Below are positions 29,665-41,839 of a DNA stretch of 64,000 nt, in pieces. A program made the translations under genes and the position numbers. The stretch is from positions 59,582,001-59,646,000 of the forward strand of contig CM043697.1 in assembly GCA_023935145.1 (NCBI GenBank). The letters are read 5' to 3'. This DNA comes from Bretschneidera sinensis. Its lineage: Eukaryota; Streptophyta; Magnoliopsida; Brassicales; Akaniaceae. The notes beneath the pieces were generated by a model. The model did no database searches and was not told where the DNA came from. It saw only the letters and a list, made by a program, of their open reading frames with translations. Every line of letters begins with the position of its first letter. The stretch's first letter is position 1.

Positions 29665-30348
29665 TGGGCACCATGGTGGACCGAATCTTAAGGATCCCTT
29701 GTAAGTTCCAGATGGGCTAATCACAATGTCAAGAGTTAAGAAGATCAAGGAAGCAATACAAGGATTGGTGCAATCACTTGGGCTAAGTTTGCAAATTTAT
29801 CGAGCAAGACCCCAACATTCAAGATGGGCTTAAAAGAAGAAGAATCAGCTTTAATCCATATGATACAAGCTACAGAGGGGAGCAACATAGCCTAGTGGTT
29901 TTGTGTAGACTTTTTATTTCATTAAGTATAGGTATGTGGGCCTATTTTATATTTCTATGGTTGTAGGCATTTGGGCCTATTTAATTCATTAAGTTGATTT
30001 CTTTTATTAGCTATAGGCATATAGTTTAGGATATTTTGGGCTTGAAGATGTTTAGCCCATGTCTAGGCCTTATTCGGCCCTCGGGTTTCATAGAGGGGTA
30101 CAAAAACACTTGTAGCCATATTTTGAGGAAAAGTTTTCTTCATAGAGAATTTTCAGTTTTCTTTACTTGTTCTTAATTGAACTAAGAACTTATCAAAGGC
30201 AAATCCTTTGTGACGTTCTCACCGAATCTAGGTTTTTGAAACAAGATTTTAACAGGTCTAGATTATCTTAACTTGATTCTTGACTTTCTTGGGTAAGTTT
30301 CAATTTGATCATGGGTTCAAGGGATTTCCATTCCACAGGTTCACATCA
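29665..30348 (+). repeat. 5' LTR of chromovirus-like element
   Basis: Starts TGGGCACCATGGTGGACC directly after copia coding sequence and ends ..TTCACATCA before the primer site; the 3' border could be 30345. About 684 bp. The second LTR is lost, so borders rest on the copia junction and the primer site. Confidence 0.7.
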
Positions 30349-30350
30349 AT

Positions 30351-30362
30351 TGGTGTCAGAGC
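30351..30362 (+). promoter_or_regulatory. Primer-binding site, initiator Met tRNA type
   Basis: TGGTGTCAGAGC matches the usual TGGTATCAGAGC with one change. Confidence 0.85.
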
Positions 30363-31171
30363 TCAGGCTTCAAATCAGGTCTGATTTATCCTTTTTAATT
30401 CTTGCTTTTGGGTTTTGTCTTAGGTATGTTATAGGGTTTTTTATTCTGATCTGCGATTCCTTCTTCATTCCTGTTAATTTTGTATGTTTGAATTTAGATA
30501 TGTGATTTTCATAATTGATTACTCGTGTACTTGATTCAAGAATTCAGATCTGCGAATCCTTTAATAGATTACATGAATCTTTGCTTTAATTTTCAGATCT
30601 GAAATCTTTGCTTTGATTCCTTTTATTTTCGTTTCTTGTTGTTGAAATCAGATCAATCTTTTTCGAAAATTACAATTATTGTTGTTGTTTGACCGAATCT
30701 GTATTAAAAAAAAAAGAAGGTAGTGTATTCAAGGGTTGTTACATAGTTATAAAAAAAAAATTCGAAACTGGCTTTTCGATATACTTTGCAATCCAAAAAT
30801 TGAAGTGATTTGGTGTTGATTGATCTTTATCTTCAAAGGGGTTGAATATATCATCTTTAGTATCTTATTTCCTAATTGCTCTTTTCCTCGTACAAATTCA
30901 TTGAGATCTGTGCCATTTTTTTTTTCCCTTTATTGTTTCTTGAATCTATTGTCGGTAGGAATAATACAAGGTTGTGTCTTAATTCAGTTCAACTAGTTCT
31001 TAAAGAACTTGAAAGGGAAAACATGTGAGGTAAAAGGCAATAGTGGGTGAGAATAGTATTGGAAAAGGCCAAAAGAGTGAAACACGAGTGGAGTGACAAT
31101 ATTTGAGCGTAAACATGTAAAACAGTGTGTGAGGTTTTATCACTAACATTCTTGTTTTGCAGCGCATTAAA
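30363..31171 (+). other. Untranslated leader of chromovirus-like element
   Basis: About 800 bp, T-rich, with repeated GATCTG motifs (30380-30660). No coding frame worth calling; the 66-codon frame at 30305-30505 spans the primer site and is incidental. Confidence 0.6.
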
Positions 31172-32430
31172 AATGTCTCATAAAAGTGACTTAACACCTA
31201 AGGAGGTGGTGGATAATTCATTCTTTGTGTTGCAAGCCATGTAACAACAATTTGAATGGTTGAATTTGGTGTTGGGGGAGGTGAAGGATAGGATGGATCA
31301 ATAAGAGGTAGTGATTAGAAATCTACAAGGGGGTGAGATAGGAGGAGACGTGAGCCTAGCATTGAAAATGAGTATAAGAACGAAGAAGATGATGAGGATG
31401 AGGAAGACATAGCATCTGAAGTTGAAATAGGTGGAATGGGTAGACATAGATGAGGTAGGCATGGAAGAGGACCTAGGAGAAATCTAAGGGTCGAGATGGG
31501 GTAGATAGGAACCTTGAGAGCCTCAAAATGAAAATACCATCTTTCCAAGGTAGGAATGACCCTGAAGTCTATTTAATATGGGAGAAGAGAATAGAGTTGA
31601 TTTTTTATGGTCACAATTATTCTGAGGAGAAGAAGGTAAAGTTGGCGGTAATTGAGTTCACTGATTATGCAATTATTTGGCGGGATCAATTAGTGACCAA
31701 TAGGAGGAGGAATCATGAGAGAATTATAGAAATATGGGGTGGGTTGAAAGCTCTCATGAGGCAGAGATTTGTAATTAGCCACTATTATAGAGACCTCTAC
31801 CAAAAATTACAAAACCTTACACAAGGGTCTAGGAGTGTAGAGGATTGCCATAAGGAGATGGAGGTGGTTATGATTCGGGCTAATGTAGAAGAGGATCCAG
31901 ACGCCACAATGGCTAGATTTTTAAGTGGTTTGAATAGGGACATAGTCAATGTAGTTGAGTTGCAACATTGTGTAGAGGTATAAAACATGGTGCATATGGC
32001 TATGAAGGTGGAGAGCTAGTTAAAGATAAAGGGGGCAGTAAGGTATACTTCAGTTTCTAGCACTCATTGGAAACCAAAATGGGATAAAAATGATCAAGTT
32101 ATAGCAAAAGGGAAGGCTGAACCAACTAAAGGAAAAGATAAGGGAACTAGTAAGAAAAAACCCAAGGTAGATTTCCAACCTTTAAGGAATAGAGATATTA
32201 AATGTTTTAAATGTTTAGGTTCAGGGCACATCGCGTCTCAATGTCCAAACAAGCAGGTGATGGTTATACGTGACACTGGGGAGGTGATGACTGAGAGTGA
32301 GGATGATAGTAATGAGATGCCCGAGTTGGTCAATGCTAGTGATGATGATGGAGTGGAATACCCCGTAGAAGGTGAGTCTCTTGTTGCCAGGCATGCTCTC
32401 AATACGCAAATTAAGGTAGTTGATATGGAG
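31172..32430 (+). pseudogene. Chromovirus-like gag
   Basis: Capsid and nucleocapsid. A leader region starting MSHKSDLTPKEVVDN is broken by stops and a frameshift. From 31528 the capsid is clean for 151 codons: YLIWEKRIELIFYGHNYSEE, KLAVIEFTDYAIIWRDQLV, HYYRDLYQKLQNLTQGSRSV and ATMARFLSGLNRDIVNVVEL. A TAA at 31981-31983 stops it, but the frame continues to a CCHC zinc knuckle CFKCLGSGHIASQCP at about 32203-32247. Capsid sequence is well kept compared with most elements here. Confidence 0.85.
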
Positions 32431-33136
32431 TAATAGAGAGAGAACATATTTTATACTAGATGTTATGTAAACAACAAGGTGTGTAGTATGATTGTAGATA
32501 GAGGAAGTTGCACCAATGTAGCTAGTACCACCCTAGTTGAGAAGTTAAGCTTACTTTTATTGAAGCATCCTAGACCTTATAAGTTGCAATGGCTAAACAA
32601 ATGTGGGGAGGTCAAGGTCAATAAGTAGGTTTTGGTGGCTTTTACCATTGGGAGGTATAGTGATGAGGTGCTTTGTGATGTAGTTCCTATGCATGTTGGC
32701 CATATTTTGTTGGGGAGACTATGACAGTATGATAGGAGGGTGATTCATGATGGGTTTAGGAACAGGTACAACTTTGTAAAGGATGGAAAAACAATCAAGC
32801 TTGCTCCTTTAATCCCAAAACAGGTCTATGAGGACCAATTTAAGTTGAAAAGTGAGATTGAGCAAAAAAGAAAGGGTGAGGCCGAAACACAAGAAAGAAA
32901 AATGAGGGTGGGGCCGAAACCTCAAGAAAAAGATAGGGTGAAAAAGAAAATAGAGAGATAGTTGAGAATAAAGAAAAGAGAGTGGAGCCACAAGAGAAAA
33001 AAAAAAAAAGAACCTGCAAAGATAAAAGGGAAGACAAAGATGAGTTTTTATGCAAATGAGAGTGAGGTTATGAGAGCCTTCTTAGCAGATCAACCTATGA
33101 TTTTTTTGGTTTACAAATAATCTTATCTTAATATTA
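32431..33136 (+). pseudogene. Chromovirus-like protease and linker
   Basis: In the same frame after a TAG at about 32431, SMIVDRGSCTNVASTTLVEKL marks the aspartic protease; the usual D-G/S-G triad reads D-R-G. VVPMHVGHILLGR follows, then a stop. From 32740 comes a charged linker (FRNRYNFVKDGKTIKLAPL, EQKRKGEAETQERK) and an A-rich run at 32995-33010. Several stops; not functional. Confidence 0.72.
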
Positions 33137-34521
33137 ATGAAACTAACCAATCTCTTCCTAGTTTGGCTATTTATTTATTGCAGGAGTTCGAGGATGTATT
33201 TCCAAAGGATAAGTCGAGTGAGTTGCCGCCCATTAAAGGCATTGAACATCAAATTGATTTTGTACCTGGAGCAGTTATTCCAAATCGACCAGCCTATAGG
33301 AGTAATCCGGAAGAGACAAAGGAGCTTCAAAGACAAGTTGAAGATTTGATGAGCAAGAGGTACATGAGGGAGAGCATGAGCCCATGTGTAGTGCCAGTGC
33401 TACTAGTGCCAAAGAAGGATGGGACTTGGAGAATGTGCATTGATTGCAGAGTAGTCAACAATATTACGGTAAAATATTGTCATCCCACTCCTAGATTAGA
33501 TGATATGATTGATGAATTACATGGCTTATGTATTTTTAGTAAAATAGATCTTAAAAGTGGCTACCATCAAATTAGAATGAAGGAGGGAGATGAATGGAAA
33601 ACTGCTTTTAAGACTAAATATGGACTTTATGAATGGTTAGTTATGCCATTTGGACTTACAAATGCGCCTAGTACTTTCATGAGATTAATGAACCATGTAT
33701 TATATGCGTTCATAGGCAAATTTGTAGTCGTGTACTTTGATGACATCCTAGTATACAACAAGAACTTAGATGAACATATTGAGCATTTGATATATGTGTT
33801 TGATGTGTTGAGATGTGAAAAGTTGTATGCTAATTTTAAGAAATGTACCTTTTGCATGAAAAAAGTTGTTTTTCTTGGTTATGTTGTTAGTACAAAAGGT
33901 ATTGAGGTGGATGAAGAGAAAGTCAAGGCCATCAAGGAGTGGCCAACGTCTAAAGGCATCACTGAGGTAAGAAGCTTTCATGGTTTAGCCCGTTTTTTAT
34001 GCATTTTGTTAAGGATTTTAGCACCATTGCTGCACCACTCACTGAAATAATTAAAAAGAATGTTAGATTTCACTGGGGGATTGATCAAGCTAATGCATTT
34101 GCTACTATTAAAGAAATGTTATGTTTTGCACCTGTGTTAGCATTACTTTACTTTAAAAAAACTTTTGAGATTGAATGTGATGCCTCAGGAATAGGGATTG
34201 GAGCTGTTTTGATGCAAGATAGGCGGCCCAGAGCCTTCTTCAGTGAGAAGCTACGTGGGGTGGCCCTGAATTACCCCACTTATGACAAAGCACTTTATGC
34301 TCTTGTTCGCACTCTAGAGACGTGGCAGCACTACCTTTGGCCTACGGAGTTTGTGATCCACACCGATCATGAATCATTGAAGCATCTCAAGGGTCAAAGT
34401 AAATTAAATAAGAGATATGCTAGATGGATGGAATACATCGAGATCTTTCCTTATGTCTTCTGTTACAAGCAAGGTAAGAAGAACATTGTTACTGATGCTT
34501 TATCACGGAGGTATGTAATTC
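33137..34521 (+). pseudogene. Chromovirus-like reverse transcriptase and RNase H
   Basis: RT from about 33163: LLQEFEDVFPKDKSSELPPI, NRPAYRSNPEETKELQRQVE, SPCVVPVLLVPKKDGTWRMC, FSKIDLKSGYHQIRMKEGDE, MPFGLTNAPSTFMRLMNHVL and catalytic YFDD at about 33739-33750. A short deletion near 33985 shifts frame in the connection region. RNase H is then open from 33999: [55 protein letters not shown] and the end [12 protein letters not shown]. Both domains lack internal stops in their own frames, the best-kept pol in the window. The element stops at 34521 where a Tekay LTR begins. Confidence 0.88.
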
Positions 34522-35213
34522 TATAATGATCCATCTCGGGTTGGCCACCCCCGAGAAAGTGTTGTCACATTTTGAAAATCTTAGTACGACACATATATGC
34601 AACAATAAAAAGATAATACCAACAGAAATTTTTACATCAATCCTCAACCCTCAACAGGGAAGATACATCATTCTGATCTTGATTTAAACATTATATACAA
34701 CATAATATGCATGAATATTTACAAATAAATTTTTATTTTTATTTTCTCATTAGTTTGAGGCTTGCAGAAAATGATTTCGTCTGAATATCAACTCACCAAA
34801 CTATTTGTCCTACCTGCTACCTGAAATCATTGTACAATTAGGGATGAGCTTCACAATTTCGTTTCCGAAATTTCCTTATCTAACTCAAGAAACAGTTGTG
34901 AATGATATTTCTTCATAATTGTCTCACGCTTTCAAGTAATCTCTTTAACATCCTTATTCCGTCATAGAACTTGAACTAATGCAATTATTTTATTATACAA
35001 GACTTGTTCTTTTTTTTATCTAAAATTCTCACTGGTACTTGTATAAAAGTCGAATCTTTCTGAATTTCTACAACTTGGCTCGAAATATTATGAGATTTAT
35101 CAAGTAAGTGCTCTCGCCAAAGTGAAACATGTATGTCATTGCTTCAACTCTGGAGGCAAATTCAGGCTATTCACAACTAGCCCAACTTTCTCAATAACTT
35201 CATAGGGTCCCAC
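34522..35213 (-). mobile_element. Tekay fragment A: LTR tip fused to 3' internal region
   Basis: 34522-34855 matches the terminal part of the Tekay LTR in reverse (TATAATGATCCATCTCGGG for TGTAACGACCCATCCCGGG). At about 34855 it jumps to sequence homologous to 37040-37410, the region between integrase/chromodomain and the LTR of a Tekay element. Most of the LTR is therefore deleted in this copy. It ends at 35213 against a different LTR fragment. Confidence 0.75.
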
Positions 35214-35358
35214 TGATGAGTGAAAAATATTGCATATTTTTGCCACTTAATTTACATTTGTTAGCTTAGTAATTTGTTACTTTGAGTTGTTTTCGTTGTT
35301 TTTCAGATTTACAAGCACTGGGAAATGAGTTTCACTAAAATTGCTAGAATTGCCCGTA
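35214..35358 (+). repeat. 145-bp fragment of an Athila-type LTR
   Basis: Starts TGATGAGTGAAAAATATTGC. Its end, AAGCACTGGGAAATGAGTTT to GAATTGCCCGTA, matches 38620-38660 of the solo LTR and 62270-62300 of the terminal Athila-type LTR. Wedged between two Tekay copies. Confidence 0.65.
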
Positions 35359-37029
35359 AAGATAATAAATCCATCTAAATCTCAGCTCACTAACTATCTG
35401 TCCTGCATGCTACCTGAAATCATTTAACATTGAGAGATGAGCTTCACAAGCTCAGTGAATTAAATTTACTAGAAGTATTCGATTCGTATAAATAGTCTTT
35501 TCATATTTAATCATTTATATCTCCGATAACTTGATAATACCATTCTATTATCACTACACATATCATAAGTCTCGTTCTCTATCAATCTCTTCTTCTTATA
35601 TATTTGTTCACCTTAAGACCATCAATTATCTCATAATTACCTCGTTATGAGGTTCATAGCATATAGTTTACCATTTAAATAGTTCTTATCATATCATACT
35701 TCTATGTTTCTTTCTCACCATAACTATCTCTCTGTGAGACTCATTCATCTATAAATTTAAAATAACAAACAACACTTCAGCATTTTAGTAATACAATCAA
35801 TACTTAAAACAGATGCAATGCATGAATTATTAATAGGGAGCGTCTTCTTACATGTCGACATGTTTTTATCTTAGACAAGCCCTCTCTCAGTTCTTTTGTT
35901 TCATTTAGACTGGCCCCCTCCCGGTTTTTTTATTTTCAGCATATACCGGTTGTCACGGTTTTCATTTATTTCCAGTATATACCGGCTGTCACGGTTTTCA
36001 TTTATTTCCAGCATATACTAGTTGTCATATTTTCATTTAGACCAGCCCCCTCCCGGTTCTTTTATTTCATGCATATACATATGAACAATGATATGAAATA
36101 TGCATATGAATAGTAATATAACAACAAACATGTAGTCAGACATTAAATTTAGCTATCCTGCCTTTTTTCAAATTACTATTTGATCAATTTCACTAATTTC
36201 TTCTCATATAACAACTTTCCACATATCAATTATACTTATCATGCCCATCTAACAACTTTCATCTATTATCAAATCATAGGTTAACAAGTTATTCAAATAT
36301 TATCACTATATATTTCATATTTATCTTGATTATTTAAAGTAAATTTAACTCACCACGTAGCACTTAAAGCTACCCGTGGATCACCTTCTTGCCCTTTTTG
36401 CCCCTTTTAGCAATTTTCTCCGGTTGCTGATCGTCAACACCTGACATAATATTCATATTAAATTCTAATTTATTCTTACATTCTTCAAAATTCACACCCT
36501 TTGAAAATTCCCACTTTGCATTCTGGGAAATTTCTTGTAAACTAAATTTCAAAAATAAACTTCACATCATTACCTTCTATTTTTCTTAGAGCTTCCCGTG
36601 AATCTCTATAAAATTCTCCCGTAAACTCCTTCAAAATTTTACTCTTTCAACCTTTCTTTCGATCCTCAAATGTTTAAAGAAATAAAGTAGTTTAGATTTG
36701 AGATTGAAGAAAACCAAATAGGATTTGGTAAAACTAATAAAACAATTCATTATATAAAATATTTTAGCGACACCATTCACAACTCCACTATTTTTATTTT
36801 CCACAGCTGCCTAACATGCAGCAAACATTTACAAAGGTTGCAACACCTGGACTTCCAGGTGTTGCACGAATTGTTTTTTCTTTTTTTTTTCTTTACACCA
36901 CAACACATCCATTTTTTTTTTTTGAATTGTTTTATAAAAATTAAATCTTTCGCATATATATTGTTTTAGCTCCATGTCATATTTATCAAATTACTTCTTT
37001 ACCCTTTCTTTACGAATATGGGTATTACA
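35359..37029 (-). repeat. 3' LTR of minus-strand Tekay, outer end truncated
   Basis: Matches 43599 onward of the 5' LTR from GATAATAAATCCATCT to the terminus GGGTATTACA at 37029. It contains the CCGGTTGTCACGGTTTTCAT tandem repeat (about 35935-36030), the counterpart of 3523-3660, and poly-T stretches at 36870-36930. Confidence 0.88.
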
Positions 37030-38401
37030 ATTCTACCTACCTTACAAAAATTTCGGTCCTGAAATTTCTTTACCTAATTCATGAAAGAGTTGGGGGTAAT
37101 CTTTCCTCATTCTTGCTTCATGCTCCCAAGTAATTTATTCAACCTCTTGGCTTTGCCATAATACTTGAATCAAGGGAATGACTTTATTACGTAAGACTTA
37201 TTCCTTCTTGTCTAGAATTCTAACCGATACTAGTATAAAAGTCAAATCTTCCTAAAGTTCTATCGCCTGATTCGAGATACTATGGAATTTATCGTGTAAG
37301 TACTTTCTTAAAAGTGAGACATGAAACACATTATGTAATTACTTTAACTCTAGAGGCAAATCCAATCTATATGCTACTGGTCCAACTCTCTCAATCACCT
37401 CATATGGCCCCATAAATCTCGGGCTCAACTTTCTCTTCTTTTTAAACCTCAACACGCCCTTCCACGGAGATATCTTCAAAAATACCCAATCACCAACTTG
37501 AACTTGAGAGGTCGTCTTCTATTATCAACATATCCCTTATGTCTATTTTGTGCTGCTCTAAGGTTCTCTCTAACCAGTTTAATCCTCTCAATAGTCAGAT
37601 CTATCATTTTTAGGCCAAATATCTTTCTCTCTCCAACTTCTTCCCAGCATATTAGAGTTCTACACCTCTTACCATATAGAGCTTCAAATGGTGGCATCCC
37701 AATACTAGTTTGATACTGATTATTATATGCAAACTCGATCAAAGGTAAATAAGCACCCAGCTCACTGGGAAACTCAATACATTTACCCTCAACATATCTT
37801 CTAGTATTCTAATGATTCTCTCCGTCTGCCGATCAATTTATGGACAAAAAGTTGTACTAAACTGTAATTGCATACACATAGCTTCTTGGAAACTTCTCAA
37901 AAATCTAGAAGTAAATCTAGAATCTCTATCTGATATAATACTCAAGGGTACTCCATGTAATCTTACAATCTCTGCTACATACAATTCAGCCAACCTTTCA
38001 GGACTCCAGGTAGTTTTTATAGGAAGGAAATGTGAAGACTTAAAAAGTCTATCTACTATAAGCCACACCACGTCATGACCCCTCTAGGTACAGGAAAAAC
38101 CATAGACAAAATCCATACTCACATTTTCCTATGGCCACTCAAGTACTAGAAGAGGTTGTAATAAACCTGCTAGATGTCTATTCCCAAACTTCACTTGTTG
38201 ACAAGTTAGACATCTAGAAATATGTTCCGCTATATCCTTCTTCATCCCTGACCACCAATAATTTTGTCTCAATCCCCTGTACATCTATTATTTCCTGGAT
38301 GCATAGAATATATAGAATTATGAGCCTCCCTTAGTATTTCCTTTCTCATCTCCACATCATTGGGAACACAAACTCGATGCCCCAATACCACCATGCCATC
38401 T
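37030..38401 (-). pseudogene. Tekay integrase (part) and chromodomain
   Basis: On the minus strand, integrase core pieces lie at 38071-37838 (SIISDRDSRFTSRFLRSFQE with the second catalytic Asp) and 37742-37476 (FAYNNQYQTSIGMPPFEALY, CWEEVGERKIFG). The GPY-type C-terminus is near 37440-37380. A chromodomain-like stretch (ILDKKE, VIPLIQVLWQSQEVE, ITWEHEARMRKDYPQLF) lies about 37230-37080 and targets chromodomain integrases to heterochromatin in this lineage. Multiple stops. The frame is interrupted at 38401/38402 by a solo LTR. Confidence 0.82.
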
Positions 38402-39823
38402 TGATGAGAGTCATAAAATGCATCTTTACAGTACTTAATTGTTAGTATTTTAGGGTTGATCTAGGTTTGAATTGCACTTTTATACCTTAACAACTCTAAA
38501 GTGTCATTCTTTGATCATTGATGTATTTCGATGCATTTTTAGGTACTTTAAGTTCAAAAGAGATGGAAAAACTATCATTTCTTGAAGTACAATGACTTGA
38601 AGAACACCAGAGTGAAGGTTCACAAGCACTTGGAAAGGAATTTCACTAAATTGCAAGAATTGCCCGTACAGATCAATCATCTTTGCAAATTAAACTGTAT
38701 TGATGCGAGAAGAACCAGGAGATGAGCCATATATGCTTAGAAAGATCTGGAAGTCCATTTTCTAGAGAATTTTATGGCTTATCAAAATGATTTTCCGAGA
38801 GAAAGTTATGGCAGTTTTAGTAGACAAAGGTCAGGCCCCCGGAACAGCACCAGCCAGCACCGCGGTGCCCAGAAACCTCCACATCTTGCCCAACAGCCAG
38901 CACCGTGGTGCCTAGAAGCTCTCCCAGCCAAATCATGCCTAGCACCGCAGCGCCCATACAGCAGCACCACAGCGCGCACACGCTTTTCTTCTTCGAGCTT
39001 TGACCTAATTAGGATTTTAATGACTTTTTAAACCCTAAAACACCCTTGGACCTTGTGTATTATAAATAGACCACTTAGGGTTTGTAAAAGAGACATTGAT
39101 TAGAGGCCAGAGGCCGAGGAAAACATCATGAAGGCTACCACACTCTCCCCTATGACCAACTAATCTCCAAGCAAGGCGAAGGGATGAATCTCTAGGTGTA
39201 GTTGTTTTTATTTTCTAGTCTTGATTCATTGTAGTTTGGATTTATTATCATTAAACATTGTTATGATTTATTCTTTAATCTAATTAGAAGATTTTCTCTT
39301 AATCCGGTGATTGCATGCTTCTCCTAGATATAAGTCTAGTTATGCTCTTCTTATGTCAATCTGTTTGGATGTGATTGAGTCCGATAGACTTCTCTTTTAG
39401 GTTTGTCCATTACTACGATATTGTCATTAAAGATATATTGTCGTTTCTTGATAAACCTATAGGATAGGTCATGTGTGCTTAATTCGAAAGAGCAATTCAT
39501 ATCAATTACATTAGGGTTTATATATGTGCTTTAATTGAATATTTGCCGATTACTTGTTTGGGATGTGAAGCTTGCAATCGAGATAAAAACAACTGAATCA
39601 AGAATAGAATAAGGCAACGAACCTAGGGAGGATTCTCGGACCCTTTTTGTTCTCTATTATATTTACACAATTATTTCACACTACTTCAAACTCAGATTTT
39701 CTCGTTTAACTTTTATCGTTCGTTTTAAGGTTTGCACTTTCTCTTGTAGTTAATTTGTCTCCCTGTGGAATCGACACCCCAAAGCCATGCTACAACTACC
39801 GCGTTATAATTTGGGTGTAATCA
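38402..39823 (+). repeat. Solo LTR of Athila-type element with CATCT duplication
   Basis: 1422 bp from TGATGAGAGTCATAAAATG to GGGTGTAATCA, flanked by CATCT at 38397-38401 and 39824-39828. It shares start, middle and end with the LTR at 61995-63421, including CCCTGTGGAATCGACACCCC near the end. No internal sequence remains, so it arose by LTR-LTR recombination after insertion into Tekay integrase. The integrase frame is contiguous on the two sides. A palindrome cluster lies at 38855-38975. Confidence 0.92.
38855..38975. repeat. GCACCGCGGTGC palindrome cluster in solo LTR
   Basis: A perfect 12-bp palindrome GCACCGCGGTGC at 38857-38868 is followed by degenerate copies at 38900-38911 (GCACCGTGGTGC), 38942 (GCACCGCAGCGC) and 38963 (GCACCACAGCGC). 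GC-rich island in AT-rich sequence. Confidence 0.75.
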
Positions 39824-41400
39824 CATCTCCTCTAATTCTAAACTCAGTTGGCTTCCCACTTAACACTTCCCATCGGATCTTCTCTATCCCATCATCTCTA
39901 CCCTGCATCTGTAATAAGCGATCAATAATAGAAGATTGTACCACCATATTTTCCATCAATACTCCTCTATCAATGACACTCAATTGCATCCTCATTCTTT
40001 TTAATTTTATCATTAAGCTAGTATTATGACTCCCAATAGCAGTTAATCTCCTTGTAGCCTTTCTACTCAATGCATCAGCTACTACATTAGTATTTCTTGG
40101 ATAATAATGAATGGTACAGTCATAATCACTAATAAACTCCATCCACCTTCTCTGCCTCAAATTCAACTCTTTCTAGGTCGGTAAATGCGTCAAGCTTTTA
40201 TGATCAGTAAAAATTTCACAATTGGCTCCATATAGATGATGTCTCCAAATCTTCAAAACAAAAACTATGGCAGCCAATTCAAAATCATGGGTTGGGTAAT
40301 TCCTCTCATAGTTCTTCAATTGACTAGATGTATAAGCTATAACTCTCTCATATTGCATCAACATACATCCCAACCCCTAATGTGACGCATCACTATAAAC
40401 CACAAATCCTTCATCACTAGAATGAAGCACTAATACCGAGGTAGTAGTCAATTTTTCTTTCAACACTTGGAAACTCATCTCACATTCCTCTGACCACTTA
40501 AACTTCACGTCATTCTTGGTCAATCTAATCAATGGTCCAACAATCATAGAATATTTTTGGATGAATCTCCTATAATAACTAGCCAACCTAAAAAAACTTC
40601 TAACTTCAGTTACACTAGTGGGTCTTTCCCAATTCAACACTGCTTCTACCTTCTGTGGTTCAATTGCTATTCCCTCTCCCGACATAACATGCCCTAAGAA
40701 AGATATTTCACTCAACCAAAACTCACACTTAGAGAACTTTGCATATAATTTCTCTTTCCTCAGAATTTCCAACACTATCTCTAAATGTTGTGTATGCTCA
40801 TCTTCATTCTTGGAATATACCATAATATCATCAATAAACATAATCACAAATCTATCCAAGAATGGTTTAAACACTCGATTCATTAGATCCATAAATATTG
40901 CAAGAGCATTAGTCAACCTAAATGGCATGACCGGGAACAACGTGTCCTAAAAGCAGTCTTAGGCACATCCCCCTCCTTTATCCTCAATTAATGATAACCT
41001 GATCTTAGGTCTATCTTAGAAAACACCCTAGCTCCCTGTAACTGCTCGAATAAATCATGTATCATAGGTAAAGGATATATATTCTTGATGGCGATTTTAT
41101 TCAACTGTCTATAATCCATACACAATCTCATTGTCCCATGTTTCTTTTTAACAAACAATACTAAAGCTCCCCAAGGTTACATACTAGATCGAATAAACTG
41201 TTTCTCTAGCAACTCCTGAAGCTGAACTTTCAACTTTCTCAATTCAGCTGGTGCCATTCTATAAGGTGCTATAGATATGAGTGATGTTCTTAGAATCACC
41301 TTAATAGAAAACTCAATCTCCCTATTGGGAGGCAAACCAGTCAACTGTTCAGAGAATACATCAGAAAAAAATTTTACTACCAAGATTTTTTTCTAACTTC
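39824..41400 (-). pseudogene. Tekay reverse transcriptase and RNase H
   Basis: Minus strand from about 41383: [41 protein letters not shown] stop-rich stretch 41176-40941 holds the palm motifs. Then 40940-40377 gives [20 protein letters not shown], the catalytic FIDD box in [31 protein letters not shown] and [15 protein letters not shown] connection. RNase H is at 40373-39824 with [33 protein letters not shown] and VVADALSRK. Stops and frameshifts separate the pieces. Confidence 0.87.
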
Positions 41401-41830
41401 CTACTCTCTTTGTTAGAATCCACTACATATGTCAAATACCCATCACAACCCTTCTTCAACCATTTATTAGTAGTTAATGCAGAAATAAGACAGTTAGCAA
41501 GAATCTTACGTTCTCCTTGAAAATTAAACTCTTCCTGTCCAGGTATCTTGAACACCACATTCTTCCTAAAACAATTTACCCAAGAAAGATATACAGATAA
41601 CCAATTCATCCCCAGAATTAAATCAAAATCTGTCAATCTAAAGGCAATAAATCAACTTCAAATTCTCTATCAACCATATAAACCACACAACTTCGATTAA
41701 TTGTCTTGATATTAACCCTATTCCCAGTAGGAACCTCAACAACAATAGATACGAAATAATGAGTTTCACCAGGATCAATCAATAATCTAGCAGGCATATC
41801 AAGGATAGATACTATACCCATGACAACATC
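41361..41830 (-). pseudogene. Tekay protease
   Basis: Minus strand 41821-41633 has LLIDPGETHYFVSIVVEV, in which the D-T/S-G catalytic triad reads D-P-G. The adjoining frame 41636-41361 has FDLILGMNWLSVYLSWVNCF, the conserved C-terminal Tekay protease block. A frame change near 41635 separates them. Confidence 0.8.
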
Positions 41831-41839
41831 AGGAGTGGC

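Larger units (their letters stand above)
29665..34521 (+). mobile_element. Ty3 chromovirus-like element with iMet primer site, 3' truncated
   Basis: 5' LTR, primer site, gag, protease, RT and RNase H are present in order; sequence then switches at 34522 to a Tekay LTR in the opposite orientation, so integrase and the 3' LTR are absent. It interrupts the copia RT at 29664/29665. RT and gag are of the widespread plant type with SFQGRNDPEVYLIWEKR in gag and NRPAYRSNPEETKELQRQ in RT. Lineage within chromoviruses (for example CRM or Reina) is not assigned. Confidence 0.82.
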
